Below are positions 42,852 through 52,564 of a DNA stretch of 64,000 bases, piece by piece (the first letter of the stretch is position 1; the number at the start of each line of letters is the position of its first letter). Under the pieces are notes generated by a model. It did not search any database. It was not told where the DNA came from and saw only the letters and a program-made list of their open reading frames with translations. Where the stretch lies: assembly GCA_963677625.2 (NCBI GenBank), contig CAXXSW010000004.1, forward strand, positions 372,001 to 436,000, given 5' to 3'. Source of the DNA: UBA1351 sp963677625. GTDB lineage: Bacteria > Bacillota > Clostridia > Lachnospirales > Vallitaleaceae. A program made the translations under genes and the position numbers.

Positions 42852-45686
42852 TTATTGTTCTAATATACGGTTCAAGAAATGTCCTGTATAAGACCCTTTA
42901 ATCCTAGCAACTTCTTCAGGTGTTCCTTTTGCAATAACCGTTCCTCCACGGTGACCACCTTCAGGTCCCATATCAATAATATAATCAGCGGTCTTAATAA
43001 CTTCCAAATTATGTTCAATAACAAGGACTGAATTGCCTTGATCTACCAAAGTTTGAATAATTTTTATTAATTTACTTACATCCTCAAAATGTAATCCTGT
43101 TGTTGGTTCATCGAGTATGTACATAGTTTTTCCTGTACTCCTCTTAGATAGTTCTGTGGCTAATTTAATCCTTTGAGCCTCACCACCTGATAAAGTTGTA
43201 GATGGCTGTCCAAGCTTTATATATGATAAGCCGACGTCATAGAGGGTCTGCATCTTGCGCTTTATCTTGGGTATATTTTCAAAAAACTTCAATGCCTCCT
43301 CTACCGTCATGTTTAGGACATCGCTGATATTTTTACCCTTATATTTAATTTCAAGAGTATCTCTATTATATCGTTCACCATGGCAAACTTCACAAGGAAC
43401 ATATATATCCGGTAAAAAGTGCATTTCAATCTTAATGATTCCATCACCTCTACAAGCCTCACACCGGCCTCCTTTAACGTTGAAGCTAAAACGGCCCTTT
43501 TTATAACCTCTTACTTTTGCATCTTGAGTTGATGCAAATATATCACGAATATTATCAAAAACACCAGTATAAGTTGCAGGGTTAGATCTTGGTGTCCGAC
43601 CTATAGGCGACTGATCGATATCAATAACTTTATCTAAATGTTCCAAGCCTTCAATATTAACATGCTTACCTGGTTTGATTTTGGCCCTATTCAAATCTCT
43701 TGCTAACCGCTTGTATAGGATTTCATTAACAAAAGAACTCTTGCCTGAACCTGAAACACCTGTGACACACGTCAAAATACCAAGTGGAATATGGATATCA
43801 ATATCCTTAAGATTATTCTCATGGGCACCAATAATTTTTAACCACCGATCATTCGTTTCTCTTCGAGTTTTTGGTACTGGAATTTGCAGTTTACCCGATA
43901 AATATTTGCCTGTTATAGATTTAGAAGCTTTTAATATTTCTTTTGGCGTTCCTGCAAAAACAACTTCTCCACCATGAACACCTGCACCTGGACCAATATC
44001 AACAATGTAATCGGCCGCATGCATGGTATCTTCATCGTGCTCAACAACGATCAATGTATTGCCTAAATCTCTCAAATGCTTCAAAGTAGCAAGAAGACGC
44101 TCATTATCTCTTTGGTGAAGTCCAATTGAAGGTTCATCAAGTATATAAACAACACCAACTAAGCCTGAACCAATTTGAGTAGCCAATCGTATTCTCTGAG
44201 CTTCTCCACCAGAAAGGGTACCAGCTGATCTAGATAAAGACAGATAATCCAGCCCAACGTCAACCAGAAAGTCTATACGTGCCTTTATTTCTTTTAGTAC
44301 CTGTTCTCCAATCATCATTTGACGATCTGACAGCTTAAGATTGTCCATATATGTCTTGATATCAATAATAGCCATATCAGTTACTTGTGCAATGTTCTTA
44401 TCTCCTATGGTCACACCGAGAGATTCTTTCTTGAGTCTTGCACCATGACAACTTGGACATTCATTATTTGTCATCAGACTTTCATATTCTCCACGCATAT
44501 ACTCACTGGAGGTTTCCTTATACCGTCTTTTTAGGGAATTTATAACCCCTTCAAAGGATGTTTCATACTCACCACTCATATGTTCATTTACGTATTTGAC
44601 TTTTAACTTTTCACCCTTATTTCCATACATGATAATATCCTTGATTTTATCAGGATAATCCTTGTAGGGTGTATGAATATCAAACTTATATCGTTCTCCA
44701 AGAGTCTTGAATATATTAATAGCCCAGCTATTTTCTTTGCCGACAGACCCCCATCCAGGCGCCTGTATAGCTCCTTCTGAAATGGTCAGATTCTGGTTGG
44801 GTATAATCAGGTCCGGATCAAATTTCATAGTAAATCCAAGACCATGACAATCAGGACAAGCCCCAAAAGGGTTGTTGAAGGAAAACATTCTTGGTTCAAT
44901 ATCTTCAAGGCTAATCTCTTCATGATCAGGACAGGAAAAATTCTGTGAATACGTGTGGATTCGATCACCTGCAACGTCTACTTCCAGAATTCCACCTGTA
45001 AGTTTCATAACCGTTTCAATCGAATCACTTAAGCGTTTCTGAATTCCGTCTTTAATAATCAGACGGTCCACAACTATAGCAATACTATGTTTCTTATTTT
45101 TCTCTAAATCAATGGTCTCCGACAAATCATAAATAATTCCATCAATTAAAGCTCTTACATATCCACTTTTTTTTGCTTGATCCAAAAGTTTTGTATGTTG
45201 ACCTTTTCTTCCCCTAACAAGGGGGGCAAGAACCTGAATCTTGGATCCTTCTTCCATACCCATTACATGATCCACAATCTGATCTATGGTTTGACGTTGA
45301 ATAGGCTTACCGCAAATAGGGCAGTGCGGAATACCAATTCTAGCATATAGCAGTCGAAAGTAGTCATAGATTTCAGTAACTGTTCCTACAGTAGATCGTG
45401 GGTTTCGACTAGTGGTTTTCTGATCTATGGAAATAGCAGGTGAAAGTCCTTCGATGGTTTCAACGTCTGGTTTCTCCATTTGACCGAGAAATTGACGGGC
45501 ATATGCAGATAATGATTCAACATACCTCCGTTGCCCCTCTGCATATAAGGTATCGAAAGCCAGTGACGACTTTCCTGATCCGCTTAAGCCAGTCATAACA
45601 ATAAACTTATCCCGCGGAAGGGTCAGGTCTATATTTTTAAGGTTATGTTCTTTAGCTCCTTTAATGACAATCTTATCTCTTGACAT
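42852..45686 (-). CDS. uvrA: Excinuclease ABC subunit A
   Basis: The 944-residue protein is a double ABC ATPase that recognises bulky DNA lesions and loads UvrB. Two Walker A motifs are GLSGSGKSSLAFD (about 34) and GVSGSGKSSFVNE (about 640). Two ABC signatures are TLSGGEAQRIRLAT (about 488) and TLSGGEAQRIKLAT (about 828). Zinc-binding CPICGK and CPSCHGARL, and CEACRGDGIIKIEMHF, are present. It follows uvrB by 12 bp and shares its SOS-controlled promoter. Confidence 0.98.
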   Translation of the reverse strand: MSRDKIVIKGAKEHNLKNIDLTLPRDKFIVMTGLSGSGKSSLAFDTLYAEGQRRYVESLSAYARQFLGQMEKPDVETIEGLSPAISIDQKTTSRNPRSTVGTVTEIYDYFRLLYARIGIPHCPICGKPIQRQTIDQIVDHVMGMEEGSKIQVLAPLVRGRKGQHTKLLDQAKKSGYVRALIDGIIYDLSETIDLEKNKKHSIAIVVDRLIIKDGIQKRLSDSIETVMKLTGGILEVDVAGDRIHTYSQNFSCPDHEEISLEDIEPRMFSFNNPFGACPDCHGLGFTMKFDPDLIIPNQNLTISEGAIQAPGWGSVGKENSWAINIFKTLGERYKFDIHTPYKDYPDKIKDIIMYGNKGEKLKVKYVNEHMSGEYETSFEGVINSLKRRYKETSSEYMRGEYESLMTNNECPSCHGARLKKESLGVTIGDKNIAQVTDMAIIDIKTYMDNLKLSDRQMMIGEQVLKEIKARIDFLVDVGLDYLSLSRSAGTLSGGEAQRIRLATQIGSGLVGVVYILDEPSIGLHQRDNERLLATLKHLRDLGNTLIVVEHDEDTMHAADYIVDIGPGAGVHGGEVVFAGTPKEILKASKSITGKYLSGKLQIPVPKTRRETNDRWLKIIGAHENNLKDIDIHIPLGILTCVTGVSGSGKSSFVNEILYKRLARDLNRAKIKPGKHVNIEGLEHLDKVIDIDQSPIGRTPRSNPATYTGVFDNIRDIFASTQDAKVRGYKKGRFSFNVKGGRCEACRGDGIIKIEMHFLPDIYVPCEVCHGERYNRDTLEIKYKGKNISDVLNMTVEEALKFFENIPKIKRKMQTLYDVGLSYIKLGQPSTTLSGGEAQRIKLATELSKRSTGKTMYILDEPTTGLHFEDVSKLIKIIQTLVDQGNSVLVIEHNLEVIKTADYIIDMGPEGGHRGGTVIAKGTPEEVARIKGSYTGHFLNRILEQ

Positions 45687-45698
45687 GGTTTACTCCTT

Positions 45699-47684
45699 CT
45701 ACATGTCTTGTAGCTGTTTTTTTAATTTAAACAACTCATCCCGAAGCATAGCCGCTCTCTCAAAATCAAGATCGAGCGCAGCTTTTTTCATGGTATCAGA
45801 AAGTTTTTTAGCCAAAGTCTCTAGCTCTTTTCTATCCATGGATTCAGGATCCTTATCCAACATGTATTTACCTTTTTTCTCTGCTGCCTTAGAAATTTTG
45901 ATGATATCTCTGACAGCTTTTTTTATTGTTTCAGGCGTTATGCCATTTTTTATATTATACTCTTCCTGGATTTTACGTCGGCGATTTGTTTCACTAATAG
46001 CACGTTCCATAGATCCAGTCATATTATCAGCATACATGATAACACGTCCTTCTGCATTCCTTGCAGCACGTCCAACAGTCTGTATCAAAGCAGTTTCTGA
46101 ACGAAGGAAACCTTCTTTATCTGCGTCAATGATTGCTACTAGGGATACCTCTGGTAAATCCAACCCTTCTCTAAGAAGGTTAATACCTACCAGAACATCA
46201 AAAACATCCATACGTAGATCTCTGACTATTTCTATTCTTTCCAATGTATCAATATCTGAATGAAGGTATCGAACCCTGATATCAAGTTCCTTCATATAAT
46301 CTGTCAAATCTTCTGACATACGCTTGGTAAGTGTTGTTACCAAGATCTTATTTCCCTTTGCTTTTTCCTTGTATATTTCTGATATTAAATCATCTATCTG
46401 CCCCTTGACAGGACGAACCTCTACATTAGGGTCAAGAAGTCCAGTTGGTCGAATAATTTGCTCTGCAAATATATCTTCATTTTCTTTTTCATACGGTCCA
46501 GGGGTAGCAGATACATATAACATCTTATCTCGTTTCCCTTCAAACTCCAAGAAATTCAAGGGTCTGTTATCCTTGGCAGATGGCAAACGGAAACCATAGT
46601 CGACTAATGTCTGTTTTCTAGACTGGTCGCCAGCATACATACCTCGGATTTGGGGAATTGTCATATGTGACTCATCTATAATCATCAAAAAATCATCGGG
46701 AAAGTAATCTAAGAGGGTATGGGGTGGAGCACCTGCAGGTAAGCCTGTCAAATGTCTTGAATAATTTTCTATACCACTACAGAACCCTGTTTCTCTTACC
46801 ATTTCAATATCAAAACTAGTCCGTTCACGAATCCTTTGAGCTTCAATCAACTTATCTTCTGACTTGAATTCCTTGACCCGTTCAATCATTTCTTCTTCAA
46901 TATTCAAAAGAGCCTCCTCAATTCTATCTGGTGAAATCACATAATGAGAGGCTGGAAATATTGCTATATGCTCTAGCTCATATAGGACTTCACCGGTCAA
47001 GGTATTGATTTCTGTAATACGCTCAACTTCATCACCAAAAAACTCAATTCGAACGGCATTTTCATGTGATCCTGAGGGGAAAACTTCAACTACATCTCCT
47101 CGAACCCTAAATGTTGATCTAGCAAACTCTAAATCGTTTCGTTTATATTGGATATCAACTAACTTGCGAAGCATGGCGTCTCTATCGATTTCCATTCCCG
47201 GTCTTAGGCTTACAACCATGTTTTGATAATCAATAGGAGAACCCAAACCATAAATACAGGAAACTGATGAGATTATAATGACATCCTCTCTCTCAGCCAA
47301 GGCTGCAGTTGCAGAGTGTCTTAATTTATCAATTTCTTCGTTTATTGAGGAATCCTTTTCTATATAGGTATCTGAATGTGGTACATATGCTTCTGGTTGA
47401 TAATAGTCATAGTAACTTACAAAATATTCTACCCTGTTTTCCGGAAAGAACTCTTTAAACTCTGAATACAGCTGTGCTGCCAAAGTCTTATTATGAGCCA
47501 TAATCAATGTAGGCCTTTGAAGCTCCTGAATAACATTAGCCATAGTAAAGGTCTTACCAGATCCGGTTACTCCCAACAAGGTCTCCTGTTTATTCCCTTT
47601 TCTAAACCCCTCAACTAAGAGCCTAATTGCTTCTGGTTGATCTCCAGTAGGAGCAAACTCAGATTTCAATTTAAAAGCAGCCAT
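45699..47684 (-). CDS. uvrB: Excinuclease ABC subunit B
   Basis: The 661-residue protein is the damage-verification helicase of nucleotide excision repair. Walker A is GVTGSGKTFTMAN (about 38). The beta-hairpin is in YYDYYQPEAYVP and the DEAD-type box is IDESHMTIPQ. Helicase motif VI is TVGRAARN. A UvrC-interacting UVR domain ends the protein (about 620-655). It is the first gene of uvrBA. The promoter and LexA operator lie 85-125 bp upstream. Confidence 0.98.
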   Translation of the reverse strand: MAAFKLKSEFAPTGDQPEAIRLLVEGFRKGNKQETLLGVTGSGKTFTMANVIQELQRPTLIMAHNKTLAAQLYSEFKEFFPENRVEYFVSYYDYYQPEAYVPHSDTYIEKDSSINEEIDKLRHSATAALAEREDVIIISSVSCIYGLGSPIDYQNMVVSLRPGMEIDRDAMLRKLVDIQYKRNDLEFARSTFRVRGDVVEVFPSGSHENAVRIEFFGDEVERITEINTLTGEVLYELEHIAIFPASHYVISPDRIEEALLNIEEEMIERVKEFKSEDKLIEAQRIRERTSFDIEMVRETGFCSGIENYSRHLTGLPAGAPPHTLLDYFPDDFLMIIDESHMTIPQIRGMYAGDQSRKQTLVDYGFRLPSAKDNRPLNFLEFEGKRDKMLYVSATPGPYEKENEDIFAEQIIRPTGLLDPNVEVRPVKGQIDDLISEIYKEKAKGNKILVTTLTKRMSEDLTDYMKELDIRVRYLHSDIDTLERIEIVRDLRMDVFDVLVGINLLREGLDLPEVSLVAIIDADKEGFLRSETALIQTVGRAARNAEGRVIMYADNMTGSMERAISETNRRRKIQEEYNIKNGITPETIKKAVRDIIKISKAAEKKGKYMLDKDPESMDRKELETLAKKLSDTMKKAALDLDFERAAMLRDELFKLKKQLQDM

Positions 47685-47769
47685 CTCACACCTCTTCTTT
47701 CCCTATATTTCAATTCTTCTCATAAATGATACTGATAAAAATTCTCATCATCTCAATTTGAACAGTACT

Positions 47770-47797
47770 ATTATAGCACAAAAAAACACTTTTGCAA
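47770..47797 (-). promoter_or_regulatory. Promoter of uvrBA
   Basis: On the minus strand TTGCAA (47792-47797), a 16-bp spacer and TATAAT (47770-47775). The spacer is the T-run of the upstream operon's terminator, and the -35 overlaps the SOS operator. Confidence 0.75.
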
Positions 47798-47818
47798 ACA
47801 TATGTTCGCAAGAGTGTT
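47780..47818 (-). terminator. Terminator of the ftsEX-to-TPR cluster, with SOS box in its stem-loop
   Basis: On the minus strand AACACT pairs with AGTGTT and TTGCGAAC pairs with GTTTGCAA, forming a long hairpin followed by TTTTTTT. It lies 50 bp after the TPR gene stop. Confidence 0.85.
47795..47808 (-). promoter_or_regulatory. LexA (SOS) operator of uvrBA
   Basis: The minus strand reads CGAACATATGTTTG, matching the Firmicutes LexA consensus CGAACRNRYGTTYC at 13 of 14 positions. It overlaps the -35 of uvrBA, a classic position for repression. Confidence 0.88.
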
Positions 47819-47867
47819 CGTGTTTATCTTTTTCCCTAAATGGATTGTGTGTCGTAAAGTAAAAAAG

Positions 47868-48767
47868 TTATCTAGTCAAGTTTTGTATCTGATTATGTAT
47901 AGGACCTAATTCCTTATCCTTAAGCATATATGCTATAAATCCAGGATGGAGTCGAACAGCTTCCTCAACATCAGTCATCGCCTTTTCAAGAAGGCCTAAA
48001 CCTACATAGAAACATGCTCTGTGATAAAAAAGGTAAGACACATCTATTGCTAGCTTGATACCCGTACTAAGAACCTTAATACCTTGTAAATACTGTTCCA
48101 TTGCTTTATAAACCAAAGATAGATTCAGATATGAATATCCATACTCAGAATTCAGTTCAAGAGATTTCTCATACATGGAAATGGCTTCTTGGAAATCTTT
48201 TCTTTTAGAAGCAACAACTCCTAGATTAAAATAAGCCATATAGTGTTCTTCAATAGCCAAGGCTCTCTCAAAACAATCCTTTGCTTTCTTGTTCTTATCC
48301 TGTCCTTCGTAAATAGAGCCTAAGTTTAACCATGCAAAAAAATGGTCATCTTCCAAGTCAATCGTTTTCATATACATTTCTTCAGCTTTTTCTTCAAGGC
48401 AGAGATCGTCATAGACACCTGCAAGAAAAAAATATGCTTCCACAAAATCATCTTTTAATTCTATCGCCTTTAGATACGCTGCCTCAGCTCCCTCTAAATC
48501 TTCCAACTCCTCATACACGACACCCAAAGCATAGTATCCACGATAACTTTGGGGGAATTCCTCGATTAGCTTTTGGTATACCCTTTTTGCAACTTGAAAA
48601 TCTTCTTCGTCCTCACAGGTGAATCCATAGGCAATGAAATCCTCTTCTGTCATCAAATAAGAAGCTGCTGCCATAACTTTTCTAAAACATACCCTTGCTT
48701 TAGAAGAATCCGTTTCACTGAGTTGTCTTCCCAGTATCAATTGATTTTCCATTAAATATTTTTTCAT
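47868..48767 (-). CDS. TPR protein following the minJ-like gene
   Basis: The 299-residue protein is built of seven or eight tetratricopeptide repeats, for example YYALGVVYEELEDLEGAEAA and YEKSLELNSEYGYSYLNLS. It has no signal peptide or membrane segment. The SD GGAGGTG is unusually far (about 18 nt) from the ATG at 48767; no better in-frame start was found. It lies 37 bp after the MinJ-like gene and ends the ftsE-to-TPR cluster, so it may be a soluble partner of the membrane division factors, but this is only position-based inference. Confidence 0.82.
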   Translation of the reverse strand: MKKYLMENQLILGRQLSETDSSKARVCFRKVMAAASYLMTEEDFIAYGFTCEDEEDFQVAKRVYQKLIEEFPQSYRGYYALGVVYEELEDLEGAEAAYLKAIELKDDFVEAYFFLAGVYDDLCLEEKAEEMYMKTIDLEDDHFFAWLNLGSIYEGQDKNKKAKDCFERALAIEEHYMAYFNLGVVASKRKDFQEAISMYEKSLELNSEYGYSYLNLSLVYKAMEQYLQGIKVLSTGIKLAIDVSYLFYHRACFYVGLGLLEKAMTDVEEAVRLHPGFIAYMLKDKELGPIHNQIQNLTR

Positions 48768-48804
48768 TTACAATTAAATGTTTCACCTCCTGGCAAATCA
48801 TTTT

Positions 48805-50037
48805 CTACCTCTTCAAAAATTCGAACATACCTACATAGCTAAGTTTATCATAAGGATAAAGAAACATTGGTTTCTCAGGTACAACACGTATTCCTAAATG
48901 CTCCAAGTGATTTCCCTCCTGAATCTGATACTCCTTTATAACTCCATTTAGCCTTCTGATGGTAATGACAGCCTCAGTTTTCTTTTCTTTGGCAATACGC
49001 ATATATTCAGTAATGTTTTCAATACTACGTCCATCAATGCCTTCAATGATGTCACCTTTTTCCAATCCTATATATTCTCCATAACCACCTTCAAGCACAT
49101 CCATGACTCGAATTCCTAGGTCAGGTTGTGCGTAAAGAGGGTCCTTGATTTTTTCTCTTTGCTTCTCTAATATATAGACAATTTCATGAATCATAAGCAT
49201 CAAAATTATGCCCAAAAACTGGAGAAAAATAGAGTCCATCGCATATTTTGCAACTATAACAATAACAGCCCCAAAAATAATTAAGCTAATCCCTGAAAAC
49301 CGTGTCCTTTCTCTAGGTGTTTCTCCATAAAAAATGGATGTATACGATGAAAATGCTATCAATGGAAGAAGGGAATAGAAAAAGCCCTCCCCACTTCCTG
49401 TATACTTGATTATAGGCCACCATTCAGGCATTTCAACACCCCCGGCTGAAGCCATTCCTATTTGGAGAACTATCACGGCTAAAGGGATAACCCATGTTTT
49501 TTGAATAATATGCCCCATGATGATTTTATCATTTTTTTTACTGATTATCGGCACAGCCCTTTGATGACCAAATAGGTAAACATAAACCCCTTCAATCAGA
49601 TGCAGAATTCCAACCAAGATAATCAAACTTGGAACATGTACTTCAACCTCCGGTAAATAGAATCCCATCATAACCTGACCGTTAAGGATCAAAGAAAAGA
49701 AGGAAATGAGAAACGCACCGTAAGTTATACACAAAAATCTTAAGCGGAAGGTACTCAATAAAATAGACACCGGCACCAGAAGAAGTAACATATCATTGTA
49801 GAAGAGCGGCACCCCAATAAATACCAAGACCATACTGATGATAACACCACCAATAATACTTTGTAATATAATATCAGAGATCAAATAAAGATATGGCTTC
49901 TTCACTACCGACCTGTAAAAATCCAATAGATTCAGTTTTCTGTTCATCACATATAACAACCATACCCCTACAAAAAAGGTTAGATTAAAGACTGCATATC
50001 CAACCCCTTGAAGGGTATAGCTCATGGCCTCTACCAT
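48805..50037 (-). CDS. Polytopic PDZ-domain membrane protein, MinJ-like
   Basis: The 410-residue protein has about eight to ten membrane helices over residues 10-290 and a C-terminal PDZ domain (about 300-385, with GYGEYIGLEKGDIIEGIDG). This architecture and its place between ctpB and uvrB match MinJ of Bacillus, which links DivIVA to MinD and restricts division to midcell. Sequence similarity could not be measured here, so MinJ-like is an architecture and synteny call. The gene precedes the TPR gene by 37 bp and follows ctpB by 67 bp. Confidence 0.75.
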   Translation of the reverse strand: MVEAMSYTLQGVGYAVFNLTFFVGVWLLYVMNRKLNLLDFYRSVVKKPYLYLISDIILQSIIGGVIISMVLVFIGVPLFYNDMLLLLVPVSILLSTFRLRFLCITYGAFLISFFSLILNGQVMMGFYLPEVEVHVPSLIILVGILHLIEGVYVYLFGHQRAVPIISKKNDKIIMGHIIQKTWVIPLAVIVLQIGMASAGGVEMPEWWPIIKYTGSGEGFFYSLLPLIAFSSYTSIFYGETPRERTRFSGISLIIFGAVIVIVAKYAMDSIFLQFLGIILMLMIHEIVYILEKQREKIKDPLYAQPDLGIRVMDVLEGGYGEYIGLEKGDIIEGIDGRSIENITEYMRIAKEKKTEAVITIRRLNGVIKEYQIQEGNHLEHLGIRVVPEKPMFLYPYDKLSYVGMFEFLKR

Positions 50038-50104
50038 AAAAGTCCCCTAACTAATAGCACTACTTAATCCACAAGTTCATTCACTTATAGTTAACAAGCA
50101 ATAA

Positions 50105-51352
50105 TTATTTATCAATACTTTCTTTAAGCACATTGATCGCTTCATTTAACTGATTATCTTCTTCGCTTTCAGGGTCATACTCTACAGTGATATCAGGTTC
50201 AATACCAACACCATGAATATAATGTCCATTAGGCGTATAATATCTAGACACTGTAATCTTTACTGCAGAGCCATCATCCAAGTCAAAAGTTCTCTGAACT
50301 AGGCCTTTACCGAAAGTGGTTTCTCCAACAATCAAGCCTTTTTCATGGTCCTGAATAGCACCAGCCAAAATTTCTGAAGCACTGGCTGAATTACCATTGA
50401 CCAGAATAACTAAAGGTTTATTAAAGGCCTCTTTTGTTTTAGTAACCAACTCTTCACGTTTGCCATTTTTATCTTCTGTATAAACCACTAAATCTCCTTT
50501 ACCAAGAAGTTCATCAACAATAGCATAGACAATATGAAGGTAGCCTCCTGGATTATTCCTAAGGTCGATTATTAACCCGTCTTGACCTTGATTGTTCAGT
50601 TGGTCCAAAGCATCACTAAATTGTTCCTCAGTTATCAAATCAAAGCCTGACATATGAATATATCCAATATTGTCTTCCAGCATTTCATATTCTATCGTAG
50701 GGATTTCAATTACATTTCTAGTTATAGAAATATCAAGTTCTTGAATATCCTCTTCTCCACGAAGAACCGTAATAATAACTTCTGTTCCTTTTTTACCCTT
50801 GATTCTTTCCACAACCTTATCAAGGTCCATTCCAACAACATCCACACCATCGACTGCAATTATTCTATCACCTGATTTCATTCCTGCAACTTCACCCGGA
50901 GAATTCTTAAAGGGTGCAACAACAACAATCTCATCCTCAGACTTGCCATAGGACACAACAACACCTATTCCTTCATAACTTCCTTCCATTTTTTCAAGAA
51001 AAGTATCATATTCAGTATCTGTAAAATAGGAGGTGTAAGGATCACCAACAGAATCCACAAGACCACGTATTGCTTCATCGTACATATTATCCGAATCAAT
51101 ATCCTCATAATAATATGTATCCAGCTGGTCAAGAACATCTTTAACTTTATCTTCGAAATCATCATAATCCTTACTGTCAAAAAGAGGATGAGCATCATTA
51201 ACTTCTTTTTCTTCAGCTGTAAGGTTTTCTGAACTAACGCTTCCCATACCTATAATACTTATACCGAAAACTCCTAATATAACTGCTCCAAGTATAAGAA
51301 TACCTACCACACCAGTAAATATACCGGCAATAAAATAACGTGTTTTTTTCAT
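50105..51352 (-). CDS. ctpB: S41 carboxy-terminal processing peptidase (CtpA/CtpB)
   Basis: The 415-residue protein has an N-terminal membrane anchor (about 6-30), a PDZ domain (about 110-190, VVVAPFKNSPGEVAGMKSGD) and a Ser-Lys protease domain. Ser of GNSASASEI and Lys of FGKGLVQ form the dyad. It acts outside the membrane. In Bacillus, CtpB cleaves sporulation signalling proteins, so it may do so here. It follows the M23 peptidase gene by 15 bp. Confidence 0.92.
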   Translation of the reverse strand: MKKTRYFIAGIFTGVVGILILGAVILGVFGISIIGMGSVSSENLTAEEKEVNDAHPLFDSKDYDDFEDKVKDVLDQLDTYYYEDIDSDNMYDEAIRGLVDSVGDPYTSYFTDTEYDTFLEKMEGSYEGIGVVVSYGKSEDEIVVVAPFKNSPGEVAGMKSGDRIIAVDGVDVVGMDLDKVVERIKGKKGTEVIITVLRGEEDIQELDISITRNVIEIPTIEYEMLEDNIGYIHMSGFDLITEEQFSDALDQLNNQGQDGLIIDLRNNPGGYLHIVYAIVDELLGKGDLVVYTEDKNGKREELVTKTKEAFNKPLVILVNGNSASASEILAGAIQDHEKGLIVGETTFGKGLVQRTFDLDDGSAVKITVSRYYTPNGHYIHGVGIEPDITVEYDPESEEDNQLNEAINVLKESIDK

Positions 51353-51367
51353 AATATCAAGCCTTCC

Positions 51368-52549
51368 TTATTTGTCTGTTTTATTCAATGGATCTATCCA
51401 AGTTCCGCCAATCTGTACACCATAATGAAGGTGATTTCCAGTTGACCAACCAGTAGAGCCTACCTTACCTATGACATCGCCTCGTAGAATAACGTCACCC
51501 TCTACAACAAGCAATCTGGAACAGTGAGCATACTGAGTTACAATATGCCGATTTTGACTATCCCTTCCATGATCAATGAGTATATAGTTGCCATATGCAT
51601 TACCCCATCCAGCAAAAATAACTTTTCCCGATCCAGCCGCTAATATATCTTGTCCATAAGGCGCCGGAATATCTATGCCTGTATGGGTAGATTTATATCC
51701 GTAAACAGGATGTATCCTTGGACCGAATTTTGAAGTCACTCTTGTATATCCTGAAATCGGCCAAGATAACTTACCATCACCAAACAAAAGATTCTGGTCT
51801 GAATATAGGCGAATAAGTTCTTGGATTTTAGCATCCAATTCTTCTTGCTCCTTCTCCCATTGCTGTATATTTTCAAAAAGAAGCTCCTTGTCATTTTCAA
51901 TTTTACTTAACTCATCCTTTTTTTGTTCCAGCAGCAGCTCAATTTCATTAAGCTGTTTAGTATTTTCTATCCTTAATTCCTCTAAATCCTGACGCTCACC
52001 TAAAAGCTCATTCTCATAAGAAATAATTGTCGCCTTTAATGTATCCATTTCATCTAAAATACTTTGATCATATTCAATCAATTTATTTAGGTACTCCAGA
52101 CGATTGAAAAAGTCGCTGGTATCTTTGGACTCCAATAAGACTTCTAAATAGTCCGTATTACCATGCTCATACATGACCTTAATACGTTCCTTGGTCTGTT
52201 CGTAGTAGGCTTCTTGCTCTGTAGTAGTCTGTTCCAAATTAATTTCAGTCAAAGTAATTTCATCTTCCTTAACATTAATTTCCTGCTCTAATTCAAGAAG
52301 CTTCATACTGTATCTCTCAAAAGAAAGATCAGCTTTAGAAATCTCTGACTGTATAAAAGACAGCTCTGTATTCCTTGCAAGAATTTCTTTTTGAGCCTTT
52401 TCAATTTCGTCCTGAATATCCTCCATCTGATTTTCCAAGTCACTGACTGATGTTTTTCCATAGCTAAGAAATCCACTTGAACCCGATTCCATGGATAAGA
52501 CCAAGGCAATGATTATAACGAACGGAATTAACTTTATATGTTTCCTCAT
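51368..52549 (-). CDS. M23 (LytM) peptidase with coiled coils, EnvC-like
   Basis: The 393-residue protein has a signal peptide or anchor at residues 1-25, a long coiled-coil region (about 35-245) and a C-terminal M23 domain with HTGIDIPAPYG and GNHLHYGVQIGG (HxxxD and HxH zinc ligands). The catalytic residues are intact, so it may itself cut peptidoglycan cross-links. Coiled-coil LytM proteins encoded next to ftsEX (EnvC, PcsB type) are activated through FtsX. Its place 15 bp after ftsX supports this. It is the likely effector of the complex. Confidence 0.9.
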   Translation of the reverse strand: MRKHIKLIPFVIIIALVLSMESGSSGFLSYGKTSVSDLENQMEDIQDEIEKAQKEILARNTELSFIQSEISKADLSFERYSMKLLELEQEINVKEDEITLTEINLEQTTTEQEAYYEQTKERIKVMYEHGNTDYLEVLLESKDTSDFFNRLEYLNKLIEYDQSILDEMDTLKATIISYENELLGERQDLEELRIENTKQLNEIELLLEQKKDELSKIENDKELLFENIQQWEKEQEELDAKIQELIRLYSDQNLLFGDGKLSWPISGYTRVTSKFGPRIHPVYGYKSTHTGIDIPAPYGQDILAAGSGKVIFAGWGNAYGNYILIDHGRDSQNRHIVTQYAHCSRLLVVEGDVILRGDVIGKVGSTGWSTGNHLHYGVQIGGTWIDPLNKTDK

Positions 52550-52564
52550 AGCATCACCTACTCA

